Below are positions 27,629-35,683 of a DNA stretch of 64,000 nucleotides, in pieces (the stretch's first letter is position 1; the number at the start of each line of letters is the position of its first letter). This DNA is from Streptomyces sp. NBC_01439 (GTDB taxonomy: Bacteria; Actinomycetota; Actinomycetes; Streptomycetales; Streptomycetaceae). The translations under genes were made by a program, and so were the position numbers. The stretch is taken from NCBI RefSeq assembly GCF_036227605.1, contig NZ_CP109487.1:2356001-2420000 (forward strand). Direction: 5' to 3'. The notes beneath the pieces were generated by a model that ran no database searches, had not been told where the DNA came from, and saw only the letters and a list, made by a program, of their open reading frames with translations.

Positions 27629-28552
27629 TCAGGGGGCTGGTGGCCGGATTCCGGTGAGCTTGTCGGGGTTCGTAACCGAGAAGACATCGGAGATCCGGTC
27701 CCCTTCGGGGGTCAGCTCCACCACGACGACGGCGAGCGGACTGCCGTCCGCGAAGACGAGCGCGCCGGGGTCGCCGGCCACCCGGCGGTAGCGGAGGTCG
27801 ACGCCCGCCGCCGGTAGGGCGCGGGCCACGGCCATGAACACGGCGGCGACGGCGGCGCGGCCGTGGACGGGGTGGAGACTGACCGCGGGGCCCTTGCCCC
27901 CGCCGTCGGTCCAGAGCGTCACCTCGGGTGCGAGGAGTTCGAGGAGCGTGCGCAGGTCCCCGCCGAGCGCGGCCACGGCGAAGCGCTCGGTGACCCGGGC
28001 GTGCAGGTCCGCTTCGGGCCGGTGCCGGGGCCGGCGGGCGTGGACGTGACGGCGGGCCCGGGTGGCGAGTTGGCGGACGGCCGTCGGCGAGCGGTCCAGG
28101 ATCCGCGCGATCTCCGGGTGCGCGAAGCCGAAGGCCTCGTGCAGGACGAACACGGCGCGCTCCAGCGGGGACAGCGTCTCCAGGACGACGAGCAGCGCCA
28201 TCGACAGCGCCTCCGCCCGCTCGACCCCTTCCGCGCCGTGGTCGTCGGCGGCCGTCAGCGGCTCCGGCAGCCACGTGCCCACGTACGTCTCTTGACGGCG
28301 GCTCATTTCGGCCCGCCGGGCGAGCGCCTGGTTCACGGCGATCCGTACGAGGTACGCACGGGCGTTCTCGACGGGCTCCGCGTCGGGCTTGCGGTGCCGG
28401 GCGGACCAGGCCAGCCAGACGTCCTGGAGCGCGTCCTCGGTGTCGGTAACGCTGCCCAGCATGTTGTAGACCACCGAGAAGAGCAGTTCGCGGTGGCCGA
28501 GGAAGCGGTCGGTGACGGAGTCGGTCGGGTGGTGCGGTGGCACGGCGGTCAT
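27629..28552 (-). CDS. ECF41-family RNA polymerase sigma factor with SnoaL-like tail
   Basis: A 307-residue sigma factor. Region 2 is at about 15-85 (SVVYNMLGSVTDTEDALQDVW) and region 4 at about 120-172 (LSPLERAVFVLHEAFGFAHPEIARIL). The C-terminal SnoaL-like domain acts as a built-in regulator in place of an anti-sigma factor. All three ECF41 hallmarks are present: WLPEP (94-98), DGGGK (216-220) and NPDKL (295-299). AGGAGG lies upstream of ATG 28552. A TGTCACA box precedes both this gene and the divergent amidohydrolase, so it probably controls itself and its neighbour. Confidence 0.92.
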   Translation of the reverse strand: MTAVPPHHPTDSVTDRFLGHRELLFSVVYNMLGSVTDTEDALQDVWLAWSARHRKPDAEPVENARAYLVRIAVNQALARRAEMSRRQETYVGTWLPEPLTAADDHGAEGVERAEALSMALLVVLETLSPLERAVFVLHEAFGFAHPEIARILDRSPTAVRQLATRARRHVHARRPRHRPEADLHARVTERFAVAALGGDLRTLLELLAPEVTLWTDGGGKGPAVSLHPVHGRAAVAAVFMAVARALPAAGVDLRYRRVAGDPGALVFADGSPLAVVVVELTPEGDRISDVFSVTNPDKLTGIRPPAP

Positions 28553-28577
28553 GCGTCCTCCTTGTCTGCCGTGACCG

Positions 28578-28606
28578 AAGAGGTCCGCCGCGCCGGAAGT
28601 GTGACA
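28578..28606 (-). promoter_or_regulatory. Putative ECF41 promoter for the sigma gene
   Basis: On the minus strand, TGTCACA (28600-28606) is followed after 16 bases by CCTCTT (28578-28583). TGTCACA is the published -35 element of ECF41 factors; the usual -10 is CGTC, so the -10 here is divergent. It lies 26 bases upstream of the sigma ATG. Confidence 0.65.
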
Positions 28607-28650
28607 CGGGGCGGTCCGCATGTGAGCCGCGTCACGACGGCCTGCCGCGA

Positions 28651-28680
28651 TGTCACAGCCGGAGCCGGGTGCGCCCTCTG
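28651..28680 (+). promoter_or_regulatory. Putative ECF41 promoter for the amidohydrolase operon
   Basis: TGTCACA (28651-28657) is followed after 17 bases by CCTCTG (28675-28680), about 53 bases before the amidohydrolase ATG. It mirrors the site in front of the sigma gene. Confidence 0.65.
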
Positions 28681-28733
28681 TGGTGGCGTCCGGGGAGGAA
28701 GGGCCTCCCCGGCACGCAGGAGGAGGACCTTTC

Positions 28734-29885
28734 ATGCGTACACGGATCCACGGCGTCCGCGTCTTCGACGGTGAACGCGGTACCGGTGTCCAGGACGTGT
28801 TCCTGGAGGACGACCTCGTCGCGGCGGTCTGCGCCCCCGGGACGGCCGGGGCCGCCGACGTCGAGGTCGACGGCCGGGGGCGGACCCTGCTGCCGGGGCT
28901 GATCGACGCGCACACCCACGTCTTCGACGGCAGTCTCGCCGAGGCCCTGCGCCACGGGGTCACGACCGAAATCGACATGTTCTGCCTGCCGCGCCCGCTC
29001 GCCCGGCACCGGCGACTCGCGGCCGAGCGGGACGACGTGGCCGATCTGCGCAGCGCGGGCTTGCTGGCGACCGCACCCGGCGGACACCCGACCCAGCTGC
29101 TCGCCGCGCTGACCGGCACCCTGCTCGCCCCGGAGGACGTGACGGGGCTCGACTTCGTGACCGATCCGGAGCGGGCCCCGGACTTCGTGAAGGCGCGGCT
29201 CGCCGAGGGCAGCGACTTCCTCAAGCTCGTCATCGACGACGGGACGATGCACGGTACCGGCCTCCCCGTCATGACCCCGGCGGTCGCGGGGGCCCTGACC
29301 GCGGCCGCCCACGCGGCCGGGCTCCCGGTCGTCGCGCACGCGGTCACCGCCGCCGACGTGGTCACCGCGCTCGACGCGGGGGTGGACGGGCTCGCCCACG
29401 TGTGGGCCGACCTCGACCCGCAGGACCCGGCTTCCGGACGCCTTGCCCGGCGCGTCCGCGACCAGGGTGTGTTCGTCGTGTCCACGCTCGCGTACTTCGA
29501 GGCGGTCGATGCCCAGGGCTCCGGCGCGCCGGCCTGCGTGCCACCCGGCCGCTACCCGGCCGCCGTCGGCGCGCTCCGCGCGCTGCGCGGGGCGGGCGTC
29601 CCGCTCCTCGCCGGCACCGACGCCACCCCCTTCACGCCCGCCCACGGCTCGGGGCTCCACCGCGAACTGGAGTTGCTCACGCGGGACGGCGGCCTGCGCC
29701 CGGCGGAGGCGCTGACCGCGGCGACCGCCCTGCCGGCCCGGCACTCCGGCCTGACCGACCGGGGCCGGATCGCCCCGGGCCTGCGCGCGGACCTGCTGCT
29801 CGTGGAGGGCGACCCGACCCGGGAGGTCTCGGCCCTCGGCGCGATCGTCGACGTCTGGCGCCGCGGACGGCGGCAGGCCCGCTGA
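28734..29885 (+). CDS. Amidohydrolase-family metal enzyme
   Basis: A 383-residue protein of the amidohydrolase superfamily. The metal-binding HxH is in LPGLIDAHTHVFDG (H60, H62). Later ligands are in VVAHAVTAADVV and DGLAHVWADLD, and the final aspartate is in LLAGTDATPF. The N-terminal small beta domain (TRIHGVRVFDG) and C-terminal LRADLLLVEGDPT are typical of imidazolonepropionase/prolidase-like members. A strong AGGAGGAGG site precedes ATG 28734. The substrate is unknown. It is the likely first target of the ECF41 sigma factor. Confidence 0.88.
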   Translation: MRTRIHGVRVFDGERGTGVQDVFLEDDLVAAVCAPGTAGAADVEVDGRGRTLLPGLIDAHTHVFDGSLAEALRHGVTTEIDMFCLPRPLARHRRLAAERDDVADLRSAGLLATAPGGHPTQLLAALTGTLLAPEDVTGLDFVTDPERAPDFVKARLAEGSDFLKLVIDDGTMHGTGLPVMTPAVAGALTAAAHAAGLPVVAHAVTAADVVTALDAGVDGLAHVWADLDPQDPASGRLARRVRDQGVFVVSTLAYFEAVDAQGSGAPACVPPGRYPAAVGALRALRGAGVPLLAGTDATPFTPAHGSGLHRELELLTRDGGLRPAEALTAATALPARHSGLTDRGRIAPGLRADLLLVEGDPTREVSALGAIVDVWRRGRRQAR

Positions 29886-29940
29886 GCCCGAACCCGCGCG
29901 CCCCCGTCGTCCCCCGCCCTTCCAGGAAAGGACCACACCC

Positions 29941-30408
29941 GTGTCCCGTGAACGCTTCGTCCTCCTCTCTGCGGGAGAGGCCCGTACGGGCCGGATCCCG
30001 CTGCCGCCCGCCTTCTCGGTGAAGGCGACCACGGGGGACACCGAAGGACGCTTCTCCCTGCTCGAAGTGGTGCTGGCGCGGGAGATCCCGCCCCACACCC
30101 ACCACGTGGCGGACGAGAGCGTGTACGTGCTCGAAGGCGAGCTCCTCGTCGACACCGGGGGCCGCTGCCACACCCTGACCGCCGGACAGTTCGTCCTGCT
30201 CCCCCGCGGTGTGCCGCACGCGCTGCGTCCCGGTCCGGGCGGGCCGCCGCGGGTGCTGCAGATCTCCTCGCCGGGCGGCTGGGAGTGCTTCGTCGAGGAC
30301 GTGATCGAAGCCGGTCCGCAGCTCACGGTCGACGGCCGGATGGATCCGGCCCGGCTGAACCGGATCGCCCGGCGGCACGGCATCACGTACGAGGAGCCGA
30401 CCGGCTAG
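29941..30408 (+). CDS. Cupin-domain protein
   Basis: A 155-residue single-domain cupin. Motif 1 is PPHTHHVADESVYVLEGELL, giving histidines and a glutamate for metal. Motif 2 is FVLLPRGVPHAL. The family includes dioxygenases and sugar isomerases, as well as small-molecule binders. GTG 29941 follows GGAAAGGA, 55 bases after the amidohydrolase, and the pair is probably one ECF41-driven transcript. Its stop overlaps the stop of the convergent glycosyltransferase. Confidence 0.85.
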   Translation: MSRERFVLLSAGEARTGRIPLPPAFSVKATTGDTEGRFSLLEVVLAREIPPHTHHVADESVYVLEGELLVDTGGRCHTLTAGQFVLLPRGVPHALRPGPGGPPRVLQISSPGGWECFVEDVIEAGPQLTVDGRMDPARLNRIARRHGITYEEPTG

Positions 30409-31214
30409 GGGGCCGGGGCGGCTCCGTCCCAACTGGTCCAGAAGCTGTCCGGGTTGACCAGGTAGCGGACCGTCGCCCGGGGCAGGTGGCGCACCTTGTG
30501 GCGGCGGGCGTAGCGGCGGATCAGCTCCCAGTCCTCGCGGGGCAGTACCTCGGGGGTGCGGCGCAGCCGGCTGAAGTGCAGGGACCGGGTGCGCCGCGCC
30601 ACGAAGGCGTTGGTGTCCAGGAAGGCCTCGTGGGCGGCGCGGCGGCGGTCGAAGGGCACCGAGAGGACGTCCCGGTCGGTGCCGTCGGGCAGCACCCTGC
30701 GCAGTGCGGTGTAGACGCCGTCGGGTCCGTCGGGCGCCTCCAGCGTGGCCAGTGCCTGCTCCAGGTGGTCGGGCTCCCAGAGGTTGTCGTCGTCGAGGAA
30801 GGCCACGTAGCGCGACCTGGTCAGCCGGATCCCCACGTTGCGCACGACTCCGGCGGTGGCCGTGTTGCGGGCCAGGGAGACCGCGAACAGCCTTGGGTCG
30901 GAGGGTAGTTCGGGTAGGCCCGCGCCGTCGTCGACGACGATGACCACCTGGTCGGTGACCGTCTGGCCGAGCGCGGAACGGACCGCCGCGTGCAGCGCCT
31001 CGGGGCGCCGGTGGGTGGGGATGACGGTGGCGACCAGGGCGGCCGGGGGCTCGCCCAGGTCGGCGGCCAGGCGGTGGGTCTCGGCGTCCTCGAAACGGCG
31101 CAGCCGCAGGGCGGAAGGAGCCAGCAGGACCTTGTTCCTGGCTTCGAAGAGCACCAGCCAGCCGAAGGTCCCTTTGAGCAGTTCCCAGGGGGCGCGTGCG
31201 ATCCGGCGCATCAT
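30405..31214 (-). CDS. Family 2 glycosyltransferase
   Basis: A 269-residue GT-A enzyme. ATVIPTHRRPEALHAAVRSA and VIVVDDGAG are the nucleotide-binding strands, and VAFLDDDNLWEPDHLEQAL holds the DxD. LPREDWELIRRYARRHKVRH is the C-terminal catalytic part. ATG 31214 is the first of two adjacent ATGs. It is the last gene of the leftward polysaccharide operon, 22 bases after the beta-helix protein. Confidence 0.87.
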   Translation of the reverse strand: MMRRIARAPWELLKGTFGWLVLFEARNKVLLAPSALRLRRFEDAETHRLAADLGEPPAALVATVIPTHRRPEALHAAVRSALGQTVTDQVVIVVDDGAGLPELPSDPRLFAVSLARNTATAGVVRNVGIRLTRSRYVAFLDDDNLWEPDHLEQALATLEAPDGPDGVYTALRRVLPDGTDRDVLSVPFDRRRAAHEAFLDTNAFVARRTRSLHFSRLRRTPEVLPREDWELIRRYARRHKVRHLPRATVRYLVNPDSFWTSWDGAAPAP

Positions 31215-31236
31215 GTCCGGTCGGTCCTCTCGGTGG

Positions 31237-32310
31237 TCAGGAAGCGGGTGGGGGTTCGACGGGTCTTCCGTCGGACATGCGGTTGCCCTTCCACACGTTG
31301 CCCGCGCCGCCCGCGTTCCAGGCGGTGGCGGCGCCGTAGGCCCCGGCGGCCGGGTGGTACTGGGTGGAGAAGACGTTGTTCGTGACCTGGATGCCGGTGG
31401 CACCCGGGCCGCCGCCGTAGAGGGCGTACGCTCCCCCGGCCAGCCAGTTGCCGTCGACGACGACGGAGGAGACCACTCCGGTGTCGGCGAACAGGCCGAC
31501 CGCCGCGGTGGCGCCGCGGTCCACCGCGGTGGGGTTGAGTAGGGTGTTCCGGCGGATGGTCAGCCGACCCTTGTTGCCGCCGCCGCTGATGACGGCGTCG
31601 GTGTGCTGCCATTCGCCGCCCTGGTTGCGGAACGCGACGATGTCGTGGACGTAGTTGTCGTGCAGGTCGCCCTGGCCCATGGACAGGGCGTTGCCGAACA
31701 CCGAGATGTCGCACCAGCCGACCTCGATCGAGCTGCCGCCCATGTTGGAGACCGCGTAGTTGACGCCTCCGTTGTCGGGGCCCTTGCCGGGTACGGCGGT
31801 GATCGTGGTGTGCAGGACCTTCAGTCCGCTGAAGCCGGGGCGCAGGTTGATGCCCCACCAGTTGGTCGAGGTGATCTTGCTGTCGATGACGGTGACGTCG
31901 TTGGCGTAGATGTCGAGGGAGCCGCGGATGTCCCAGCCCTTGATGACCGTGCCGTGCTCCTTGACGGACATGTTCCCGGTGTCGTGCCGCTCCAGCTCGA
32001 TCCGCGGTCCGGTGCTGCGCGCGTCGGGGAACCCGCAGGTGCCGGGCGAGGTGCAGGCGGGCGTGGGGGCGGTGGGCGACGGTTCGCCCGTTTCCTGCGG
32101 GACGGTCGGGGAGGGCGGGGCCGAGGAGGTGGGCGGCGAGGCGGAGGCGGCCGGTGGGTCCGTGGTGGAGGGGGTGACGGGCTCGGTGGCGCCGGGCGCC
32201 GCCGCGTGCTCGGTCACCGCGGTGCTGTCGGCCTTGTAGAGAGTGAGGACGACGGCGAGCACCACTGAGGCGAGCAGCCACGCCGTCAGGCGCCTTCGGT
32301 GCTGTGTCAC
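31237..32310 (-). CDS. Secreted right-handed beta-helix protein
   Basis: A 357-residue exported protein. The N-terminal helix (LTAWLLASVVLAVVLTLY) is a signal peptide or anchor. A Pro/Ser/Thr-rich linker spans about 35-85. The rest is a parallel beta-helix with recurring turns such as IKGWDIRGSLDIYANDVTVI, SSIEVGWCDI, LTIRRNTLLNP and VVVDGNWLAGG. The fold is used by polysaccharide lyases and epimerases. It lies between the flippase and a glycosyltransferase, so a role in trimming or binding the exported glycan is plausible. The catalytic residues cannot be assigned. Confidence 0.82.
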   Translation of the reverse strand: MTQHRRRLTAWLLASVVLAVVLTLYKADSTAVTEHAAAPGATEPVTPSTTDPPAASASPPTSSAPPSPTVPQETGEPSPTAPTPACTSPGTCGFPDARSTGPRIELERHDTGNMSVKEHGTVIKGWDIRGSLDIYANDVTVIDSKITSTNWWGINLRPGFSGLKVLHTTITAVPGKGPDNGGVNYAVSNMGGSSIEVGWCDISVFGNALSMGQGDLHDNYVHDIVAFRNQGGEWQHTDAVISGGGNKGRLTIRRNTLLNPTAVDRGATAAVGLFADTGVVSSVVVDGNWLAGGAYALYGGGPGATGIQVTNNVFSTQYHPAAGAYGAATAWNAGGAGNVWKGNRMSDGRPVEPPPAS

Positions 32311-32316
32311 AGCTGT

Positions 32317-33771
32317 CTACCCTTTGAGTAAGGCGCGGCCCGGCAGGACGCACAGGACGTAGCACAGGGCGCCGGCGGCTCCGGTCGCCAGGAGCGCGAG
32401 CACGCCGTCGCCCAGGTACCGCTCCAGGAGGAGGAGCACGGCGGCCATCACCGCGCCGCCGAGCAGCGGCCAGGCGCAGGCCCGGGCGACGGTGCCCACG
32501 TGGATGCCCCCGCGGTGCAGGGCGAGGAGGAACACCGGGACCACGACGACCCCGGCGACCAGGACGTGGCCCTGGGCCACTCCGACGATCCCGCCGGTGC
32601 GGGCGCCGATCACGAGGGCCGGGATCAGGATGACCAGCCAGAGTGCCTGGACGCCGATGAGCGAGCTGCGCCGGCCGATGGCGACCAGGCAGTCGTAGGC
32701 GAGTTCGCAGCCGATGCGAACCATGCCGAGCGCCATCAGCCAGGGCAGGGCGCTGGCTGCCGGCAGCCAGCGTTCGCCGTAGACGAGCTCCACGACGGGG
32801 GCGGCGAGCGCGGCGAGCAGGACGCAGATCGGGACGGTGCCGGCCATCACGACGCCGAGGGCGCGGGCGAATCCGGCGGCCAGTGCCTGCGGCGAGTCGG
32901 CCAGCCGGGAGAAGCCCGCGAAGGAGACGCGGCGGGCCGCTTCCGAGATGATGCGCACGGGCCAGCCGGAGATGTTGAAGGCGAGCACGTAGAAGCCCAG
33001 GGCGAGCGGGTCCAGCGCCGAGCCCACGACCATGGTGTCGACGTTGACCACGCCGAGGGCGAGCATGCTGGCCCCGGCGAGCGGCAGTCCGAACCGGAGC
33101 AGGGCCCGGGCCTGTTCCCGGTCCCAGCCGAACTTCAGGGTGCCGGGCGCGGCGAGGCAGCAGCCGATGAGTGCGGCCACGTTGCCCACCACGGATCCCC
33201 AGGCGAAGCTCATGGCGCCCCAGCCGTCGACGGCGAGCAACAGGGTCACCGCGGTGCTGAGGACGAAGTTGAGACCGTCGACGGCCATCCGCCGGCCCTG
33301 CGCGAACTCCCTGGTGAGGAAGCCGGCGGGGACCTGGGAGAGTCCGTCGAGGACCACGCACAGGCACATGACCCGTAGGACGCCGGAGGCCTCGGGCGAG
33401 CCGAGCACCCCGGCCACCGCGGGGGCGACCGCGAACAGCACGGCGTACAGCAGGCAGCTGGAGGCGGCGCTGAGGGTGAGGACGGTCGGGGCGAAGCGGC
33501 GGGGGTCGCCCTCCCAGCGCACGATCGCCAGCGAGACGCCGAGTTCGTTGGCGGAGAGGAGGACCAGCAGGACCGTTTGGGCGATCCCGTACACGCCCCA
33601 GGCCTCGGGTCCGAGGAAGAAGCGGGCCAGGACGATGCCGGTGGCGAAGTTGCCGAGGCGCATGACCACGGTGTTGATCAGGCTCCACTTGGCGGCGGAG
33701 CCGACCTTGCGCCCCAGCGAGGGCGCCGCCGCCGGGGTGGTGCTCTCGGTGTCCGTCGCGGGGCCGGTCAC
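32317..33771 (-). CDS. Wzx-type polysaccharide flippase (MATE/MOP superfamily)
   Basis: A 484-residue protein with about 14 predicted helices. It begins GRKVGSAAKWSLINTVVMRL, the typical start of the RfbX/Wzx group, and contains FYVLAFNISGWPVRIISEAA, conserved in this family. It would flip lipid-linked repeat units to the outer face of the membrane. Codon 481 is TTA (32329-32331), four codons from the end, an unusual place for a regulatory rare codon. GTG 33771 overlaps the upstream Wzz-like gene stop by 4 bases. Confidence 0.9.
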   Translation of the reverse strand: MTGPATDTESTTPAAAPSLGRKVGSAAKWSLINTVVMRLGNFATGIVLARFFLGPEAWGVYGIAQTVLLVLLSANELGVSLAIVRWEGDPRRFAPTVLTLSAASSCLLYAVLFAVAPAVAGVLGSPEASGVLRVMCLCVVLDGLSQVPAGFLTREFAQGRRMAVDGLNFVLSTAVTLLLAVDGWGAMSFAWGSVVGNVAALIGCCLAAPGTLKFGWDREQARALLRFGLPLAGASMLALGVVNVDTMVVGSALDPLALGFYVLAFNISGWPVRIISEAARRVSFAGFSRLADSPQALAAGFARALGVVMAGTVPICVLLAALAAPVVELVYGERWLPAASALPWLMALGMVRIGCELAYDCLVAIGRRSSLIGVQALWLVILIPALVIGARTGGIVGVAQGHVLVAGVVVVPVFLLALHRGGIHVGTVARACAWPLLGGAVMAAVLLLLERYLGDGVLALLATGAAGALCYVLCVLPGRALLKG

Positions 33772-34514
33772 GGCGATCCGGCCGTACGGGAGCCGGCGGC
33801 GGAGCCGGCCGGGTGGGCGACGGTCATGCGCAGGGTGGCCGTAGGGTCAGCGGCGTCGGATTCGGCCGGTGACCCGCCCTCGCCCGGGGCGGGGCGGTGC
33901 TTGCCGGACGTCGCCGCCCGGCGCTTTCGCGCCTCCACGAAGAAGGTGGCCACCAGACTGAGTACGAAGCCCAGCGCGCCCGCCATGACCAGGAACTGGA
34001 GCCTGGCCTTGGTCTGTGCCTCCGGCTTCTGGGGGGGCACGATCGTGGCCATCCGGATCATGGCGTCGGGGGTCACCGACTGCTGGGTCTGGAACTCCAG
34101 CAGCCGCTTCTCGGCGTACTTGGTGAGGATCTCGTCCGACTTCAGCACGGCGGCCCGGTCGGTTCCGACGACGCTCAGCCACATGTAGGGGCCGAGCGCG
34201 TTGTCGGCGATCTTCGCCTCGTGCACTCCGGTGACGCCGAGGGACTTGAGGTCGGCCTTGGCGTCGTCGGAGTTGAGGTTGCGGGCCAGGCCGTCGGCCA
34301 TGCCGGTGAGCGAGGCCTGGGTGCTCAGGAAGGGGTTGCCGTCGAAGGCCACCGTGGCCTTCTTCGAGTTCAGCAGGGTCACCGTGCTCTGCGACCGGTA
34401 CTCCACCGGGACCAGCAGGTACACGGCGGCGGTGAGCGCCGCCGTGATCAGCAGTCCGGGCAGCAGCACGTACCAGCGTCTGCGCATGACCCGCCAGATC
34501 TCCGCGAGATCCAT
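33768..34514 (-). CDS. Wzz-like polysaccharide co-polymerase (copy 2)
   Basis: A 248-residue protein with the same layout as the 23896-24600 protein. It starts LAEIWRVMRRRWYVLLPGLL, has helix one at about 16-36, the PP motif in ATIVPPQKPEA and helix two at about 180-200 (FLVMAGALGFVLSLVATFFV). The cytoplasmic tail is charged and has no tyrosine-kinase domain. ATG 34514 has GGGGAAG upstream. It follows wecB-like by 22 bases. Confidence 0.84.
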   Translation of the reverse strand: MDLAEIWRVMRRRWYVLLPGLLITAALTAAVYLLVPVEYRSQSTVTLLNSKKATVAFDGNPFLSTQASLTGMADGLARNLNSDDAKADLKSLGVTGVHEAKIADNALGPYMWLSVVGTDRAAVLKSDEILTKYAEKRLLEFQTQQSVTPDAMIRMATIVPPQKPEAQTKARLQFLVMAGALGFVLSLVATFFVEARKRRAATSGKHRPAPGEGGSPAESDAADPTATLRMTVAHPAGSAAGSRTAGSP

Positions 34515-34536
34515 GGTCTTCCCCTTCGAATTGCGT

Positions 34537-35679
34537 TTACAGCACGTGCTGCGGATCGGTGGCCGCCCCGCCCGACACGAGGTCGGTGGGGCGCGGCCGG
34601 GTGTGCGCGGGCGGTCCGTCAAGCAGGACCGCGGCGATGCGCTCGCTCGCCCGGCCGTCCCAGAGTTCGGGGCAGCGCGGTGCGGGCGGATCGTCGAGGA
34701 CCCGGCCCACGGTGGCCGTGATGCGCTCCGGGTCCGTGCCCGCCAGTACGTTGGTGCCCTCCTCGACGGTGATGGGGCGTTCGGTGTTCTCCCGCAGGGT
34801 CACGCAGGGCACCCCCAGGGCGGTGGTCTCCTCCTGGATGCCCCCGGAGTCGGTGAGCACCAGGCGGGCGGAGTCCTGCAGGGCGATGAAGTCGAGGTAT
34901 CCGGCGGGCGGGACCAGTCGGATGCCGCCGGGCACGCCCAGTTCGGCCAACCGCTCGGCGGCCCGCGGGTGCACGGGCAGCAGCAGCGGACAGCGGTCGG
35001 CGATCTCGCCCAGGGCCTTCAGCAGGCCGCGCAGCGCCCCGGGGTCGTCCACGTTGGCCGGCCGGTGCAGGGTGACCAGGCCGTATCCGCCGCGGGTGAG
35101 TCCGTACCGGTCCAGGACGTCCGACTGGCGGGCCCGCTCCAGGTTGGCGAGGAGGGTGTCGATCATGACGTTGCCGACGACGTGGATCTGGTCCTCCCGG
35201 TAGCCCTCCGCCCGCAGGTTCACGGCGGCGTCGGGCGAGGGAGCCAGCAGGTAGTCGCTGAGCCGGTCGGTGGCGACCCGGTTGACCTCCTCGGGCATGC
35301 TCCAGTCACGGCTGCGCAGCCCGGCCTCCACGTGGGCCAGCAGGGGGCCGGCCTTCGCGGTGACGAGGGCGCAGGCGAGGGTGGAGTTGATGTCCCCGAC
35401 CACCACGACGGCGTCCGGGGCGAGTTCGTCGATCAGCGGCTCGAAGGCGGCCATCACCCGCCCGGTCTGCTGGGCGTGGCTGCCGGATCCGGCGCCCAGG
35501 TAGCGGTCGGGCGGGCGGATGCCGAGGTCGCGGAAGAACACGTCGTTCATCGACTCGTCGTAGTGCTGCCCGGTGTGGACGAGGATCACCTCGGCGCCGC
35601 GGCGCTCCAGTGCGTCCATCACCGGTTTGATCTTCATGTAGTTGGGCCGGGCACCGGCCACGCAGACGATCCTGGTCAC
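34537..35679 (-). CDS. wecB: UDP-GlcNAc 2-epimerase, non-hydrolysing (WecB/WbpI-like)
   Basis: A 380-residue GT-B-fold epimerase. CVAGARPNYMKIKPVMDAL, HTGQHYDESMND, HVEAGLRS, PEEVNRVATDRLSD and VLTDSGGIQEE are all conserved family motifs. It converts UDP-GlcNAc to UDP-ManNAc (WecB), or UDP-GlcNAc3NAcA to the manno form (WbpI); sequence alone does not decide. It lies between the sugar dehydrogenase and Wzz copy 2, so it belongs to the WecB-WecC-WecG-like block. The start is GTG 35679. Confidence 0.9.
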   Translation of the reverse strand: MTRIVCVAGARPNYMKIKPVMDALERRGAEVILVHTGQHYDESMNDVFFRDLGIRPPDRYLGAGSGSHAQQTGRVMAAFEPLIDELAPDAVVVVGDINSTLACALVTAKAGPLLAHVEAGLRSRDWSMPEEVNRVATDRLSDYLLAPSPDAAVNLRAEGYREDQIHVVGNVMIDTLLANLERARQSDVLDRYGLTRGGYGLVTLHRPANVDDPGALRGLLKALGEIADRCPLLLPVHPRAAERLAELGVPGGIRLVPPAGYLDFIALQDSARLVLTDSGGIQEETTALGVPCVTLRENTERPITVEEGTNVLAGTDPERITATVGRVLDDPPAPRCPELWDGRASERIAAVLLDGPPAHTRPRPTDLVSGGAATDPQHVL

Positions 35680-35683
35680 GGGG

